64,000 bases of DNA, taken from Sphagnum magellanicum (taxonomy: Eukaryota > Streptophyta > Sphagnopsida > Sphagnales > Sphagnaceae). The position numbers and the translations under genes were made by a program. Of this stretch, positions 12,963 to 27,200 are shown in pieces (within the stretch, counting starts at the first letter, position 1; each line of letters opens with the position of its first letter). The notes below the pieces were generated by a model, which worked only from the letters and a program-made list of their open reading frames with translations, had not been told where the DNA came from and searched no databases. Location: contig CM038924.1 in NCBI GenBank assembly GCA_021904315.1, positions 16,760,051-16,824,050 on the forward strand, written 5' to 3'.

Positions 12963-15900
12963 ACCTCAAACCTCAAACATCCCTAATTCTCTTTGCACTC
13001 CAACAACGAGCATAGATGCACAAACATGGGATGCACAAGACTTGTGAATGAATATTTGACGAATGATGAAGAACACAAAAGTGCAAAATGCAAAGCTTTA
13101 GGTACAAAACATAAACAAACAAGCAAGAAACAAAACACACTTGGTTTCTAAATTGCTTTTGGATGCCAATGTGCATTTGATCCTCCTCACTCAATCCATC
13201 TCCACCTTCGAGGTTAGTTGTAGGTCGCATTGATAAGACATGATGGCAAAATTTGTTAGTTCAATCCGAATGTTGCAAAAGCTAAAATGTAGTAGAGGCA
13301 AAAAGTGAAGGAAAGGAGAGAGTGCATTGCGAGAAATGAGCACCTTGCCGGCATAGTTCATACTTTGTACAAAGTAAACCCTAACAAAGCCCTAAAGCCA
13401 TAACCTTGGCAAAGACCCATCTGGGTGTACGAAGGGTTTGAGTCTGGGGTTTTGACAAATACCCGATGCCAATATTTTGATTGTGTTTGGGTGTGGGTTT
13501 ATTTTTTGGAGAAATAAAATGCCGGGTATGAGGTGCGAGCGAGTAGAAGTTTTGGAAGAAGGTCCGGGTTTATGAGAAAGTAAGACCTGGCTACTATAGA
13601 TATATACCTCCTGTCTAAAAACCGACAAATACCCAGGGGAAAATTTTAATACCACCCCACACTGGTTATTACCTGATGGAAGACCCTGGGGGGGCGGCAT
13701 TACAAGAAGGGGGGCAACACTCAGCTCCACCTTGTGTGGCCCTCTTATTTTGATAACCCTAGGGCCATATTACTACAAAAAAGACCCATATCAATGGAAA
13801 TACTACCATGGTTAATTATTTGACTATGGTTAAATGTTTGATCGAACATGGGTTTGTTTGGTACTTGTTATCATAAAAGACATTTTTTCACACGCTGTGT
13901 GCCCCACACAAAGCCCACTTTGAGAGTTGAGACCAAAAAACTTGAAAACAAAAAGAAAATGGTGTCGGAATTGGTGTTTCACTTTTGTTTGGCATACCGA
14001 ACTTGAAATAATACCTCTCTCTCTATAAACAACCAGCCAGTTTAGGTGAGATCTGCATGCATTGTTTGAAATCAAATTGGACCAAAACTCAATTGTGCCA
14101 AAAAATAAAATAAAATAAAGGAAAGAAGGGACCAAGACAAGAAAAAGCCAACACAAACACAAAGCCAAGAATCAATTAATAATTATTTGACTTATTTGTT
14201 CTACAATCTTGGTCTAAGAGAGAGAGTGAGCCAGTAATTTTATTCTTTTTGTGAATCATTTGCATGGGCATCCCCTTTTTTTCTGTGAAACCCTGCCAAA
14301 CTTTGTAGAAAGCACCCAAGAAAGGGAGAGAGAGAAAAAGGAAACAAGGGGCAAGGACCAAAGTGCAGGCAAGCAAATAGGCAACTTTTTTTCAGTTCAA
14401 AGACCATCCTCAAAAATGCTCCAAAATTTGGGTGTCAAAGATGCAAGCATCCACCCCTTGGCTAGTGTGACCCGGGTGCCACCCATGAACGCACCATCCC
14501 GGTTTTCCCATTTTTGAGGCCATCCAATGAATGAATCTACCTCAAATTTTAGAACCATTTCATGCAACATCCATCCATTGTGGTGTGTTTGTGGGTGCCG
14601 GGCCCATCCCTTCGGCAAAGCGCTGATTGTTGGGCATTTCCAAACTGACCAAATCTCTCTGCAAGAATGTGGTAACATCATAGTTAGACAACGGTTTTTT
14701 TTTTGTTTTGGGGGGGGGGTGGGGGTGAATTTGTCTGCCACTTTGTGACAAAAAATTTGGGTATGACTCATACAAATGGTTCTTGTGAAAAAAAAAAGTG
14801 ACAAAGTGACCACATTTTGAGGGGGGAAAAAAGAAGAAGAAATCGCCTGTATTTTCAGAACAGGTTCCAATAGGTCTCCAAAATAAAAATATTCGAGGAT
14901 TCTTAATTTTTTATTTTCTACTTGCTACTCTGACCTCTACTGAAATTTGGCTAATTCCTCTTGTTGATGATGATGATTGCCAGTTTGACTACATGACAAA
15001 AATTGAGAGGAAAAAAAAAAAAAAAAAAAAAACCTCTGGCACAGTAGCACTATAAGTGAAGAAGTATGAACCAATCAATTGTGTCAGTTGGTAGTTTTAA
15101 AAAAATAATTTAAACATTAGTCCTTTTAGAAAACATAGCCAAACAAATGTCTCTCCCATCCTTTTGATGTTAATAATAAGCTCACCAAGCCACCATAGAT
15201 TGATTGGGGAGGAGGGTGACCCAAATATTTCATAAAATAGTGGGAAAAGGGCTCCTTCCTTCCGTATGGTGTGAATAGGTCATGCCTGGCACACACCTTA
15301 CACATTCAAAAGATGCCTCTTACACCTACTACTAGGTGTTGGAATCGTATTTTTATGTGTAAAGTGCCAGCGATTCCTCCCACCTCTCTCAATCTCCGTA
15401 GGTTTACAATCATCATAATGTTCACCTTGTGCTCTATTATGATGGGGTTCAGTACCCGAGTACCCCAAGTGACTGAAATTCTCAAAATGTGTAGTCGGCA
15501 ATTCCCCGGTCCAAAGCCTGGAAATGTTCTCGCAGCACCCTCAGGCCTTATGCTTTTACACTTTGAGGGTGGCAATCGTCAGCAGTCTAAAAGTTTTGGG
15601 CCAACTTTTTTTCCTTTTCCTTTGATTTTTTTTTTTTTTTTTTGTTGAAAATTTCCATCAGAACCTGCTCTCCACTTGAATATACGTCATAGTACCCGAG
15701 GGGGCGGCTTTAGCACATGTCCGTTGAATAATTAATTAAGTTTGAAAATTTTATTTCGAAAATAAAATATTCCCAAATATTTCAAAAAATATATTCTTCA
15801 TTTTCCTTCACAAAAAATGGGTTTTTTTTCTCTTTTTTTTTGTGTGATGGGAAGTGATTTTTGAAATTTTTTAACATTTTCAAAAGTAATATAATTTATG

Positions 15901-16610
15901 CCGAGGCTGCCCGGGTACTATGGTACTTTTGGTACTTGGCCTCTACGACCATACATACCTAAGCCTCTTCTTGGTTGTTTGTTTTTCACATTTGATCAGC
16001 TGGTCACCCAATCTATCCGGTTCAATAAATTTTGTGCTCATTTCCATAAGTCAGCCCCAACAATGCTTTTTTATCAATACATCGTCAAAATTCGATGAAT
16101 GTGATCATACTCGGCTTCAATGATTCTCTTTCGTTTTCATTTTTTGTACATGACACCCCACACCACCATCATCCCCTTCCCGTACGCCCTTTGCATTTGT
16201 TTCAAAGGCTCAAAATTCCATAGAGATGCTCTCTCCGGTTCAATAATTTTGATCTCCTTTCCGGTACATATATATGTATATATATATACACACCCCTTTG
16301 TTGTTTCCGGCATGGCATCAAAAATTGCAAGCTAGACATGCACACCCGGCCTCAATAATTTTTTGGTTCTCCATTTGCTTATGTTCCCCCCCCCCCCCCC
16401 CCCCCCCCCACCTTTGTTCTTTGGGGACCATGGGATCAAAATTCGATGCTAGATGTGGTCTCCAAATCAATAAAATTTTCCATTCTCTATTTCCGTTTGC
16501 CCTCGGATTGAAATTCCCAAACATCTGGGAATTGGAAAATCTCAATTATTTTGAGTGCATGAATGCCTCTTAGGGGCCTTTTAGCCCTTGTTTTTTTTTT
16601 TTTTTTTTCC

Positions 16611-16925
16611 CAGCCATCGGATCAAATCCAACCCTAAATCTAACGTCTACATTGTGTTCCTCATTCGCTGCACACAGCCTTGTGGGCAGCCCTGTACTGT
16701 TGTTCAATTAAAATTTTCCCAGCCGTGGGATCAAATCCAATCCTAACTCTAACGTGGATCGTTTTCTTTCTCCGTAGCTGCTGCGCACAGGCTTGTGTCC
16801 AGACCTGTGCTTTTTATTTAAAAACTAGTATTTTTCACAGCCGTGGGATCAGATCGAGCCCCAAATCTAACGTCTATCATTCTCTTCCTCTCTCGCTGCG
16901 CACAGCATTTTGTCCGGACCTGTGC
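16611..16925. repeat. Three tandem copies of a ~110-118 bp unit
   Basis: Copies begin near 16611, 16720 and 16838. Each starts 'cagcc.t.ggatca.atc', continues with 'taa.tctaacgt', then a 'tctcgctgc.cacagc' block and a 'cctgtgc' end. Identity is partial. The array lies 1.4-1.7 kb upstream of the GT47 start codon. Confidence 0.7.
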
Positions 16926-17802
16926 TTCTGTCTTCGTGGACCTGCTTCCGTTGCTGCTGGTGTTGGTGCTGTTTTTTCAGCGCTGTTGCTTGGATTTTAC
17001 AGCAGCGCTGGTTGTTGGAGAAAGATAGCACCAGTAGTGAGGGAAGAAAAACAAGGAGCGGAAAACGCCCAAAAAAGGGAAAAAAGAAGAACAAGATGAA
17101 GAACAAGAGAGAAGAAGAAAAGAGGTAGGAGGGTAGGAGGAAGGGATTCAATGGGGCAGTTGCTTTGCTGTCGCGCAAAAAAAATAAAATGGGGTCAATG
17201 TGAGGAAGGGATCCAATGGATCAGTTGCTTTGATGTCGCACAAAAAAAAATTGGTCAGATTATGAGTAAGGGACGTACTGGGGAAGCTGCTTTCCTGTCG
17301 TGCACCGGGAGTACCTACGGGAATCATCAGCTCGAGGAGTCGCGACAGAAAAACTGGCATCATCATAGGGCGTGGTGTTCGCTGGAGACAAAGAGAACAA
17401 AAAAAGGGTCGATGCACGACACGCGGGAGTCAGAAAGAGAATCGATGTTTCCTTACAGTGAGGAAGTGCGGAAAAGGATTGTGGAGGACAAACGGAGGGA
17501 CGGTTGGGTGTCAGTGGGTGATGAATAGAAAGCACTATAGATAGCTTGTTGCACCTCGATCGGGCCCCAACAAATGATTTACAGGACTTCCGCTAGGAGC
17601 TCTCGGGCAGGCAGGTGGCAATGCCCCATCTTCACAGTTGCAGCACCAATGGCAACAAAAGCTCTGCAAGAACTAACAGGAGTCGAGAACCTGCAGCTGC
17701 CCCGGCTTTCTTCTTCACCCTCGGTCATGATGGGTTCTTTCTCTGAGTCAACTTTGCAGAAGATTCGCACATGCGCGAGAGGATCAACAACCCAGTGGAG
17801 CC

Positions 17803-17814
<12 letters not shown>

Positions 17815-17842
<28 letters not shown>
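17815..17842. repeat. (CT)n microsatellite
   Basis: A pure CT run follows a C-rich tract. Such pyrimidine tracts are common in plant core promoters and 5' leaders, and this one lies about 500 bp upstream of the GT47 start codon. Confidence 0.85.
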
Positions 17843-17845
<3 letters not shown>

Positions 17846-18347
17846 CGGCCGCCCCCACTAAAATCATACGCAGCTGTGCCTTAAAGGCTGAGATAGTACA
17901 ACGTCCCCACATGAGGATTCTGTTTTGATTATGAGGTCCCTTCTTCTTCTTCTTCTTCATCGAGTTGATCTGCTTCTGGTTGCAAAGCAATATTAAAGGA
18001 TCCTGCAAATGTGTAGTCTGCAGATGCATGGATGAGCTTCACAGTTTGTCGTAGAGCAGGCGCAGCTCCAGCTGCTGTTGGGACCTGTGATGAAGCTCTA
18101 GGAAGAAGATGCTTGGCCTGAATCTTATCCAGCAGCTGCAGATGTGTACTAGCTCCGTGCAGGGGGATTCAGCTGTAGTAGGAAGATGATGATCAGAAGA
18201 GTGTAGATGAAGTTCCGAGATCAGGCGGAAGCGATTAGCTCTGGATTTTGGGTTGGGATTGAAGGCTCAGGCCACCAGCAGCTGGTGGTAGCTCGAGTTT
18301 GTGGTAGATTCAGATAAGAAGTGGCCGCTGGAGCTGGGAACTGCACG

Positions 18348-21216
18348 ATGACAGGATCTAAAGGAGCATCACCAAGTAGCGTATTCTCATGTTGCGACTG
18401 GAGTGGGAGGAATGGGTCTAGTTCGAAAAGGAATTACGCTCAACTGCGAGCAGCAGCAACTGGGTCTTCCAAGATATTCAATTGGAAAGCGTGCACCAAG
18501 CAGTTTGTGCTCGGGTTGCTGGCTGTGACGAGTCTACTAGTGCTGAGCGCGCGATTAGTCTTGTACATCACGTTCTTTAGCTCCAGACATGCGGCGTTGC
18601 TGGCAGAGCAGTCGCAAGGGTCTGAGCTGCTCATCAAGACAGAAGAGTACGCGGGCTTCAATGCAGGGGGAGCCGCCAGGATGAAAGTCGAGATCGAGTC
18701 GACGCCCCATCTGCTCATGAGGGATCGCGACGACGACGATGTTGTCGCGGGTCGGTTCACTGATCAAGTGCAGCAGCAGCAGCAGCAGCAGTTGCTGCAG
18801 GGGGAGACTCGTACCAAAGCAGCTCTCGTCGTCGGCAGCACGTCGTCGTCCCCCGGTGTCGCGTTTCTGGATGAGCTCACTGTTAACCTAACTGCCGCAG
18901 CAGGTACACTTGGAGCTTCAGAATCTCTAATCCCAGTGCAAATCCCCCTATTCGCTAAGACACCCAAATGAAGAGATGGTAGAAAGTTCTCCGCGATCTC
19001 GATCCGAGAAGTTGTCAAGTTGCAGCTGCGAATTGATGGCTGCTTGCAGAAGCTGTTACAGCAGAAAGTTCTCTCGGGAGCTTAAGAGAAGTCCCACAGA
19101 TTGCTGCAGAAGCTGCTGCTGCATTATTACAGTTCTCTAGGAGGAGACTGCAAGAAATCTTTTGTTCTCGCAATCTTCTTTTTGTTCTCGCAATTTTCTT
19201 TTTCTTTTTCTTTTGTGCTGCGAGAGTAAAGAAGATTTGGGTGTTCGTTTGTTGTTGCGAGCTACAAGCAGATGAAACAGAGGAGCTTGTGGACAACGGG
19301 CCTTACCATTCACGCCGAGTATTCGAGGCGAATTACGAGGAGATGAAGCGCAAGGTGAAGGTATTCGTATACCCACACGACGACAACGATACATACCGCG
19401 ACATCTACAGGGCATGGGACAAGACACCGAGTGGAAACTACGCGAGCGAGGCATACTTCAAGCAAGCACTGATGAAAAGCTCATTCGTGACAAGCAATGC
19501 AGCGGAAGCCGACTTCTTCTTCATGCCGGTATCGATCACAAGAGCACGCATCGACAAGCGAGTGGGAACAGAGGGAGTGAAGGAATTCTGCAAACAACAT
19601 GTAAGCGCAGTGCAAAGGGAGTGGAGCTTCTGGAATCGCAGTGGCGGCGTCGACCATTTCTACCTCTCTTGCCATTCCATCGCGCGCACTGCGATGGAAC
19701 TCGTTCCCCAAGTGCGTCACAACGCTATCCAACTTGTGTGCCCCGCTAGTTACCATCTCTATTACTACATCAGCCATAAAGACGCCTCTGTTCCCCAAAT
19801 CTGGCCTCGCGAAGGTGGCACTCCTGATGGTGTCAAACACACGGCCCAAAGGTATAAGCAACTAACTTAACTTGAGGCAAATTCACAAACACAAAACCTC
19901 AACCAGCTCCACCTCCTTTACTAGACATTAACAACAATCTTTTGCTCCAAGTTGAATTGTGTGCGTGTGTGCGTGTCCAATTTTATGAAGGTAAGTGGAC
20001 CAGTGTTCCTTTTTGGCTTCAATTTTGTCATGTAGCCACAATTAGGACCTTCATTAGGAGGATTTAGTCAAGTTTGGCTACAGGACAGATATGAAGCTCA
20101 AAGTTTTTAAGAATCCTGCAAGTTTTTAACTACCTGTCCTAGGACCACAGAGTCTAGATATGGTGAACTCAGTTTTGTTTTGTTTTTTTTTTTTCCCTCC
20201 TTTCGTTCCTACTTTTCTGGCAAAAAAATTGAAAAAACTTTCGTGGAAAACCCTTTGAGAGAGTCCCAGAAAACCCTTTGAGAGAGTCATAGCTCATTTT
20301 CAGATTTTGCAACAGTGAAACTTTGCACAAATTTTTTTTGACTGAAGTGGACTGGCAATCATCCACGAGAGGATTTAGCCAAATTAATTTGGCTACAGAT
20401 GAGTGAGAGAGAGAGAAAAAAAACTAGAATGTTGAAACCCAGCTAGACATGCCAGAACTTATGGTCTAAATATTGCAATTTTCAATTGTTTTTGGTTCTT
20501 TCCCTGGAAATCTGGCAACAACTTTGTGCCATTTTTTCCCCCAGAAAATTCATTTATAGAATTTACAGCCCTTAGTTTTGTTTTTTTAAATTTTTTTTGG
20601 GGTTACCAAGTGGCAAAATTTCACTAGAAGAAAAAAGATAGAAATGCTGCAGGCTGTAACAACAAGAAGTAGAAGAACAAACACAAAATCCTCATCACAG
20701 TGGGGTGGGAATGAAATTTGCAGGACAAGACTAGCATTCTTCGCTGGAGCTATAAACTCAGAAGTGCGCTTTCAGCTACATGATGAATGGGGAGACGATG
20801 ATGAGATCATGGTGCACAAAGGGAAGGTACCATTCCCGTACTCAGAAGCATTGCTAACAAGCAAGTTCTGTCTACATGTGAAAGGCTATGAGGTGAACAC
20901 AGCAAGACTGGGTGACGCCATGTTCTATGGATGTGTACCCGTAGTGATTGCCAATTACTATGATCTTCCATTTGCGGATATTCTCAACTGGCACAAGTTT
21001 GCCATTGTCATTCCCACTCTCGACATCCCATTGCTGAAGAAAACGTTGAAAGCTGTCACTCCCGCTCAGTACTCCCAAATGCATCAATATGTTGTCCAAG
21101 TTCGGAAACACTTCCAATGGCATTCTCCTGCTCGTGAGTTTGATGCTTTCTACATGGTTATGTATGAGCTTTGGATTCGAAGACATAGTCTACGAAATTC
21201 TTTACAAGACTTATAA
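18348..21216 (+). CDS. GT47 exostosin-like glycosyltransferase (3 exons)
   Basis: This is a Golgi-type type II membrane glycosyltransferase of family GT47 (exostosin domain); plant members build cell-wall glycans, but the donor and acceptor cannot be told from sequence. Proposed exons are 18348-18903, 19272-19851 and 20724-21216, giving 542 residues with consistent phases. The N-terminus is basic, with a signal anchor at about residues 52-77. A stem region follows with a Gln run (about 142-148, pure CAG). The exostosin domain begins near residue 200 (KVKVFVYPHDDNDTYRDIY, then ASEAYFKQALMKSSFVTSNA and EADFFFMPV). The last exon has LAFFAGAINSEVR and KFCLHVKGYEVNTARLGDA, the nucleotide-sugar-binding signature, then VPVVIANYYDLPFADILNW. 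The start is the first ATG in frame (a GTG lies upstream). The exon 1-2 junction is the least certain: acceptors at 19268 and 19271 are both in frame. Intron 2 holds dispersed repeats. Confidence 0.85.
20020..20400 (-). repeat. Dispersed-repeat pieces inside GT47 intron 2
   Basis: Two stretches (20020-20095 and about 20165-20400) end in 'ggatttagtcaagtttggctacag' and 'ggatttagccaaattaatttggctacag' variants. These match the end of the 7795 and 40727 repeat family in reverse orientation. A 20-bp word, 'gaaaaccctttgagagagtc', is also duplicated at 20246 and 20269. None of it interrupts the coding exons. Confidence 0.5.
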
Positions 21217-24200
21217 CATCAAGCATCATTCTCCCTCCCCAATTCACTAAGACTAATGGTGGGGGGCTTTGACTTGAGGGTATTGCTAACCACAGCTTGA
21301 CTTCTCAGTTGGGGTTTTGGGTACTGCCAAATAGCTTGTTAGTTGAGTCTCTGCTATTGTGTTTGAAAAAAAAGAAAAGGGAAAAAAAAAAGAGAAGATG
21401 ATGGTGAAAGGGAGATTGATGAAGGGAAGATTGCAGTTTAGCTGAGCTGAGTTGAGCTGAGAAGCTTCTCCTGTGTGTACATAAAAAAGAGCTGATCTAG
21501 AGTTGAAGAGTGAAATTTTCTTCACTATTTGCAAGCGACACAGTCATAAGTTTTTGTGAGCATTTCTCACAATTGGACAAGCTTCTTTGGAGCCAAGTTG
21601 TGTACAAACCAAAAATATGTAGAGATTCTTGAGCAATGGGAGAATTTCTGCGAGCATTCTCGCAATAATAGGCAAGCAAATCTGCTTGTACTTTCTAGAA
21701 AACTTTTGCAAAGGCTGTATACCTAATCTATATGGACACTTTTGTTGAAGAAATTAAAATATTTCTGCAATTTATGCCAATTGTGAATTGTGGGTATGGT
21801 ATCAATTTGGAGGGTTCAAATTGTCTTCGTAGAATTAAGCAAGCACTACATGCCATTGGCTAGTGATAGATGAGCCAATGATCACAATTTCAAGGTATGA
21901 ATATAATTTCAGTTGGGTACAGCTTTTGCATATTTTGTGCATAGTTTGGATATGTATAAGCCAATTACAACATAGTGTACCTATAATATCCTTTGTGCCT
22001 ATTGGCAATTCTTGTGTTTATTGTAGTTTCATCCATCTTTTGATTTGTTGATCTTTTTAGATAGTTAGCATCTTTTAAATTACTCATTGGCCCGATGGCT
22101 ATTTTAATGCACACACAACAATGATAGTGCAAGGACACATCGTGATGTGGCCGATGCACTTGTTTCTATGTAGAATTTCATACCTACTATTGATAATTGG
22201 CACTTCTTTGTCAAATATTTGTTTGTTTTCTCATCTTTTATCTTTGTAAGTGTAACTCTATAGTTGGGACAACAAATACTTCTTGATAAGTTGGGAGTTC
22301 AATTTTCAACAATTTTGACCAATATCAATACAACATTCTCTTTTTGTAACTAGAGCTTTGGAGAATTATTTTGTGTTGAACTTGAGTTGTAAGTATGGTA
22401 TCTTTTCATGTGGATTGGGAACAAAATGCAAGCATTTCCATTATTTGCATTTCCGTGTCTTTTTCAAGGATAGAGCTTTCACTTTGCAATTTTATAGATG
22501 CCATTATCCTCAATTCTACATGAGCATCAATTTTCACTTGAGAATTCATTAACTCAATAGTAACATAGGCAAAATAGTAATTTGGTACCAAATTTTATCC
22601 CCAAGGAATCAATTCTTCCCAAATTAGTAGAAATTTTTTGTGATCTCTATGTAAATGTCCCAAAGCTTTTTTTGTTTTTGTGTCAACAAATGTTGGGATA
22701 TTTATGATCTAGAAAGTTTCCTCTTCTTGTCATGCACACTTTTTATAAGTAGTGAATATCAATAGCTCTTCAAAAGATAAGTCATTTCCACTTTCAATCA
22801 AACAATAAAAATAGAGTCAGCTAATTTGCAACTTCCACCCATGTAAACTGATCTCCTTTTGATATTGTTATTATGTTGAAATCAATGATTTGTTTTTGTG
22901 GTGTCAAAGGTTTTTTTTGAAACTTTTGGGTTTTAAGTGCAACCCACAAAATTGAAAGGAAAAACATTGGTTGAAATGGACGAAATAACTCATGAATTCT
23001 CAACTCTTGATAATTAAACTAAATTATTAAAGTGGGATCATACTAGTTTTTTTTCCCCTTGAAATCCTTCACATTTCAAAAATTACAAGGCTTCATTCTC
23101 ATTTGGAGAATCACATTTTGCCCTTAACTTTCCAATGAATACATAACTTGATCATTGTGAATGTGATTACTACGTTATTTCAAATGTTATGTCAAATTTC
23201 ATTTTTTGGTAGCAATTGCCTTTGGCTACCTGAGCTCAACTTAGTTTTGTTATCTCATTGTACCTTGCTTGATCTTGACTGAAATTTTTATGAAACACTC
23301 TGGAATGTGTGAACTTTGAACCCAATGATTGGTTTTATAATCATAGTTATTAATAAATAGATTGAACTAGATTTTAAACTAAGGTTTCAAAATGTCATAA
23401 AATGTGTGTGAAAAATGCTTATGATGATCATCATAAAGGTTTACGAATGCAAGTCCCCAAAGTCCCATACTCCATAAAATATCTACCAAAATGAAAGATT
23501 TATCCATCAGCATGTGTTATCACAATGTCCAATAAAACAATCCTAGGAGATGTAAGAATGATGGAGTTCACATAGTTTTTCGTTGTAAGTCATACACTAC
23601 ATGTCTTTTTCCATTTTCAAATATTTTTAAAAAGAAAAATGACAACATGAAAACATGCAATTTTTTTTTCAATTTTGTCAAATAGATGGATTGGTAATCC
23701 TCCACAAGAGGAATGAGCCAAATTGGGCAAGAAAGTAATTTTTTCAAAATCCTACCTTGTACTGGTGACCTCCATGAATGTAACGTGTAAATGTGATGAC
23801 TTTAAAAAAATTTCTCTCAAAATATGGTGAATTTTACCCCAAAAAATCCAAAATATCACTTTATAGTAGTCACACCTGACTTTTTTTTTTTTTTTTTTTT
23901 TTTTTGTTGTGCTATGAAAGTTCACTAGGAAAATAACTTTGCATGATAGGTGTTGCAAAATTTAATAAAGCACTCCAAAATTTGTTTCACTATAAAATGG
24001 AGGTACATTTATTTGGTGCAATTTACCTCACAATTCAGAGTGTATGCTTCATTTCAAGGAGCATTTTTATAATTTGTAAAGTTCTGGTTACTTACCAGAC
24101 AAATTATTAAAATCATACAAGTTTATATTTTAGTCCTTGATTTTACATGTGTCATGTTTAATATCATCCATTTGCCTCTTTCTTTTCAATGTGTAAGGCC

Positions 24201-27200
24201 CTTGGATGAAGGCATTTGTGGAATGGGGTCTATTATCGACCATTGCATGTTTAAGCCTTTGTTAATGTCTCTTTCCATTAGGTTGTTGTGATCATAATTA
24301 CACACAACATGTTATGATCATAGCAGCCTTACAAAAAGCTACTAAACAAAAGGGTATTATTTTGTTTTTTTGTTACATGGGCATGCATCTTTCATTGGAT
24401 TGTTGCAATTGGAATGAAAGTTTGTAGGTAATGAATGTCCCAATGTTGAGAACATTTCAAATCGAACGAACTTTCTAAAGAATTAAAAAAGAACACAAAT
24501 TCCTATTTTGACATACATCGCCTTTGATTCATATCTCTCACACTTCTCCATTTGGTCAATGCTTGACTCGTAAAACTATGAGGTAATTGTGAGCACAACT
24601 AGATAGAACAAATGTAAATAGAAAGTTACCATTGGTGCATAATTTGTGATAAATGCGGCTTAATGTATAGAGGCCCTTTTATTTTCATAATGCCTTACTC
24701 GTAACATTGTGCCTAACCTAGAGCCCAACAACTTCTATTTTAAATATATATAATGTCCATTCCAATTTTAAAAGAAATCGTTTATATATTTTTACATGTA
24801 TGCCATCTAATTTGAGTTTGCAATCAATATCCCAATGGATGGAACATCCAAACCTTCATGTTAGTAATTTTTTTGAGGTTTTTCATTTGTATTGAATTAC
24901 TTTTTTTGCATGAACTTGTAGGTCCAATGTGTGGGAGTAGGTCCTTATGTGGATTTCAACATGACCAAGGGGACCAAGGTGAGATATTCCTTGTGCTTAT
25001 GGGTGTAAGGTGAAATAATTTTTTTTCCCTTACATCCATTCTTTTACTTGGGGTTTTGGATTTGTGGGGAGAATTAAATAATTAAGGAGTTTATAAAGCA
25101 TTATTTCATGGTTTCCTTTCACCCCCCCTTTTTTTTTATCAAGGACACAATTTGAATAAAAATTTAAAAAACAATTCAAAAGCAATGAAATGAATTTTGA
25201 TAAAAAGAACTTCAAACAATAAAAAAGTTTGCATCCTTGATTTAAGATTGACAAGAATGAAAAGTAGAGGTTTGAAAGCCTCATAATATATTATATTATA
25301 TGAAGATGCATTAAGAAGTTGCACTAGGACTTTCCCATGAGCCCATAATAATGCTTACCTTTTGCAAAAGATAATAATGAAGCTTTAGGTATGCCTTTGT
25401 GCTTCTTGGACTATGTCAAAAAGACACAACCAATTCATTTCTTGTATATGAATACTTGTAAAAGTTTAAAGATCCTAATGGACATTTATGTAAAAAGCAT
25501 ACAAGATATATATAAATTACAACCATGTTTATAAAATTATAAAATGAAGTTATGTTTTTGTATGTTTTGTGTACATCTCTTACATTTCATGTCCAATTAT
25601 TTTTAATAATTTATTTTGTAAAGTGTAGAAGTCCACAATAGATGAGTTGGCTAATTAACAGGCAACATTTTTGAGATGGCATACAACATTCCTATAACAA
25701 TTTGAGAACAAAGAATACAACATCTATGTGACAACTTGCAATGACTATGTTCAAGTGTTTACATAGTTGAACAATTACAAAAGGGTCCTTAGCAATGGGC
25801 AATTTCAAAAAAGGCATGACAAATTTGAATTTAAATTCAAAGTTGGTACAAGAAGTTATGACCTTCATAAAATTTCTTAATTATAGTATTTTTGAAAGGA
25901 TTGGTATGTCTTTAAAATTCAACACCTTGAAGGTGAGAGGTATTGCAAAAGGGGAGTAGACTTGTCATTGGGTTCATAGATGGACTCATATTTCCTAAAT
26001 AAAATGAAAATTTTAAATGCCTGAAGTTGGTGGTTGGGTAGTACAAGGCAAAACAAAAAAAAATTATGCATGAATGACTTTCATCAATAGATGAAAAAAC
26101 ATTGGTTCTATAGATGACCTTGCACATGAAACAAAAAACTAAATCAACAATATAAAGATTTAAATAACTCATCAAGGTTTTACAAATTATCATACCCATG
26201 TAAACAAATTCATTTGAAATATTATGAATATCATTTACACATTCATACTCAGGTCAAAATGAGATCAAAGGAGCCAGAAGTGTTACTTTATATTAGTCTT
26301 GCATGTTTTTTTCCCCCAAATTTTTTTTCAAACAAATTATTTTTTGAATGATTTCTCTTGCAACTTGTTACAAAACATTAAAAAATTCCCAATAAGTCAA
26401 AAAAAAATCATTTAAAAATAAATATCAATTTATAAATATCTTGAAAAATGATGATAATTTGAAATCATATCAAAAAATGTTAATATTTAAAAGTTGAATT
26501 TAATGTAATAAAAAATACAACTTTGTTTAATACATCAAGTACATTTTTACCCCATTTATATGTGTTAAAACACTTTTGAAGTTTGAAATTCTAAATTTTT
26601 AAATGTACATACTTTGAATTTTCAAAACTTTAGAATTTCACATTTATGAAATTATGAATGTTTTTTTAATGCGTCTAATAGGTTATTATCATCTCATTTT
26701 CTTACCATCAACTTATTTCTATTATATGAGTCCTTTGAAAGTCCTTTGTAAAAATGTCCTTTTCAATGACATAATTTTTTATTTTCAAAAATCCTAATTA
26801 AACCAAAAACTTAAGATTGGATCAAATGGATTTTTATTTTGAGTTTCTTGACATTCTTGTGTGTTAAAAAAATAATAATGTGCCATGATTACCATGGTTT
26901 CAAATGGTGGAAAAAAAAATTCTAGTTTTTATGAGAGGATCTAAATCTGACACCCTTTGTGGATCCTTTGACTTTGTTTTAACCCACTCATAAGAAAATA
27001 AATTGCAAATTATATCAATATCATGTACACCATCATAGTCATACACAAATTCAATTTAAGTAATTTCAAAAACCTATAATTAATTTCATTTAAAACATAA
27101 TCAATACCATATGTGCATTCATATTCATAAATAGATTTTTCAAAAGAGTTATGAATATTATGTACACATTCATATTGATAACAATATTTTTGTAAAACAT

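Larger units (their letters stand above)
12320..18347. other. Intergenic region upstream of the GT47 gene
   Basis: No coding gene is supported. Contents: imperfect tandem copies at 12709-12962, a poly-A tract at 15010-15032, poly-C near 16386-16410, a three-copy repeat at 16611-16925 and a (CT)n tract at 17815-17842. From about 16.6 kb onward the base composition becomes more balanced. Short open frames here (for example 16680-17099 and 17151-17528) are Lys/Arg/Ser-rich and have no recognisable domain. 17.5-18.3 kb is likely promoter and 5' leader of the gene starting at 18348. Confidence 0.45.

Noticed and set aside
12491-12970. Overlapping Cys/His/Phe-rich open frames on the minus strand
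   Set aside because: They arise from the 142-bp tandem repeat; similar peptides appear in more than one frame, as expected for a non-coding repeat.
14397-14870. 157-codon open frame on the minus strand
   Set aside because: It is low-complexity, crosses poly-G/C and poly-A runs, and has no recognisable motif or splice partner.
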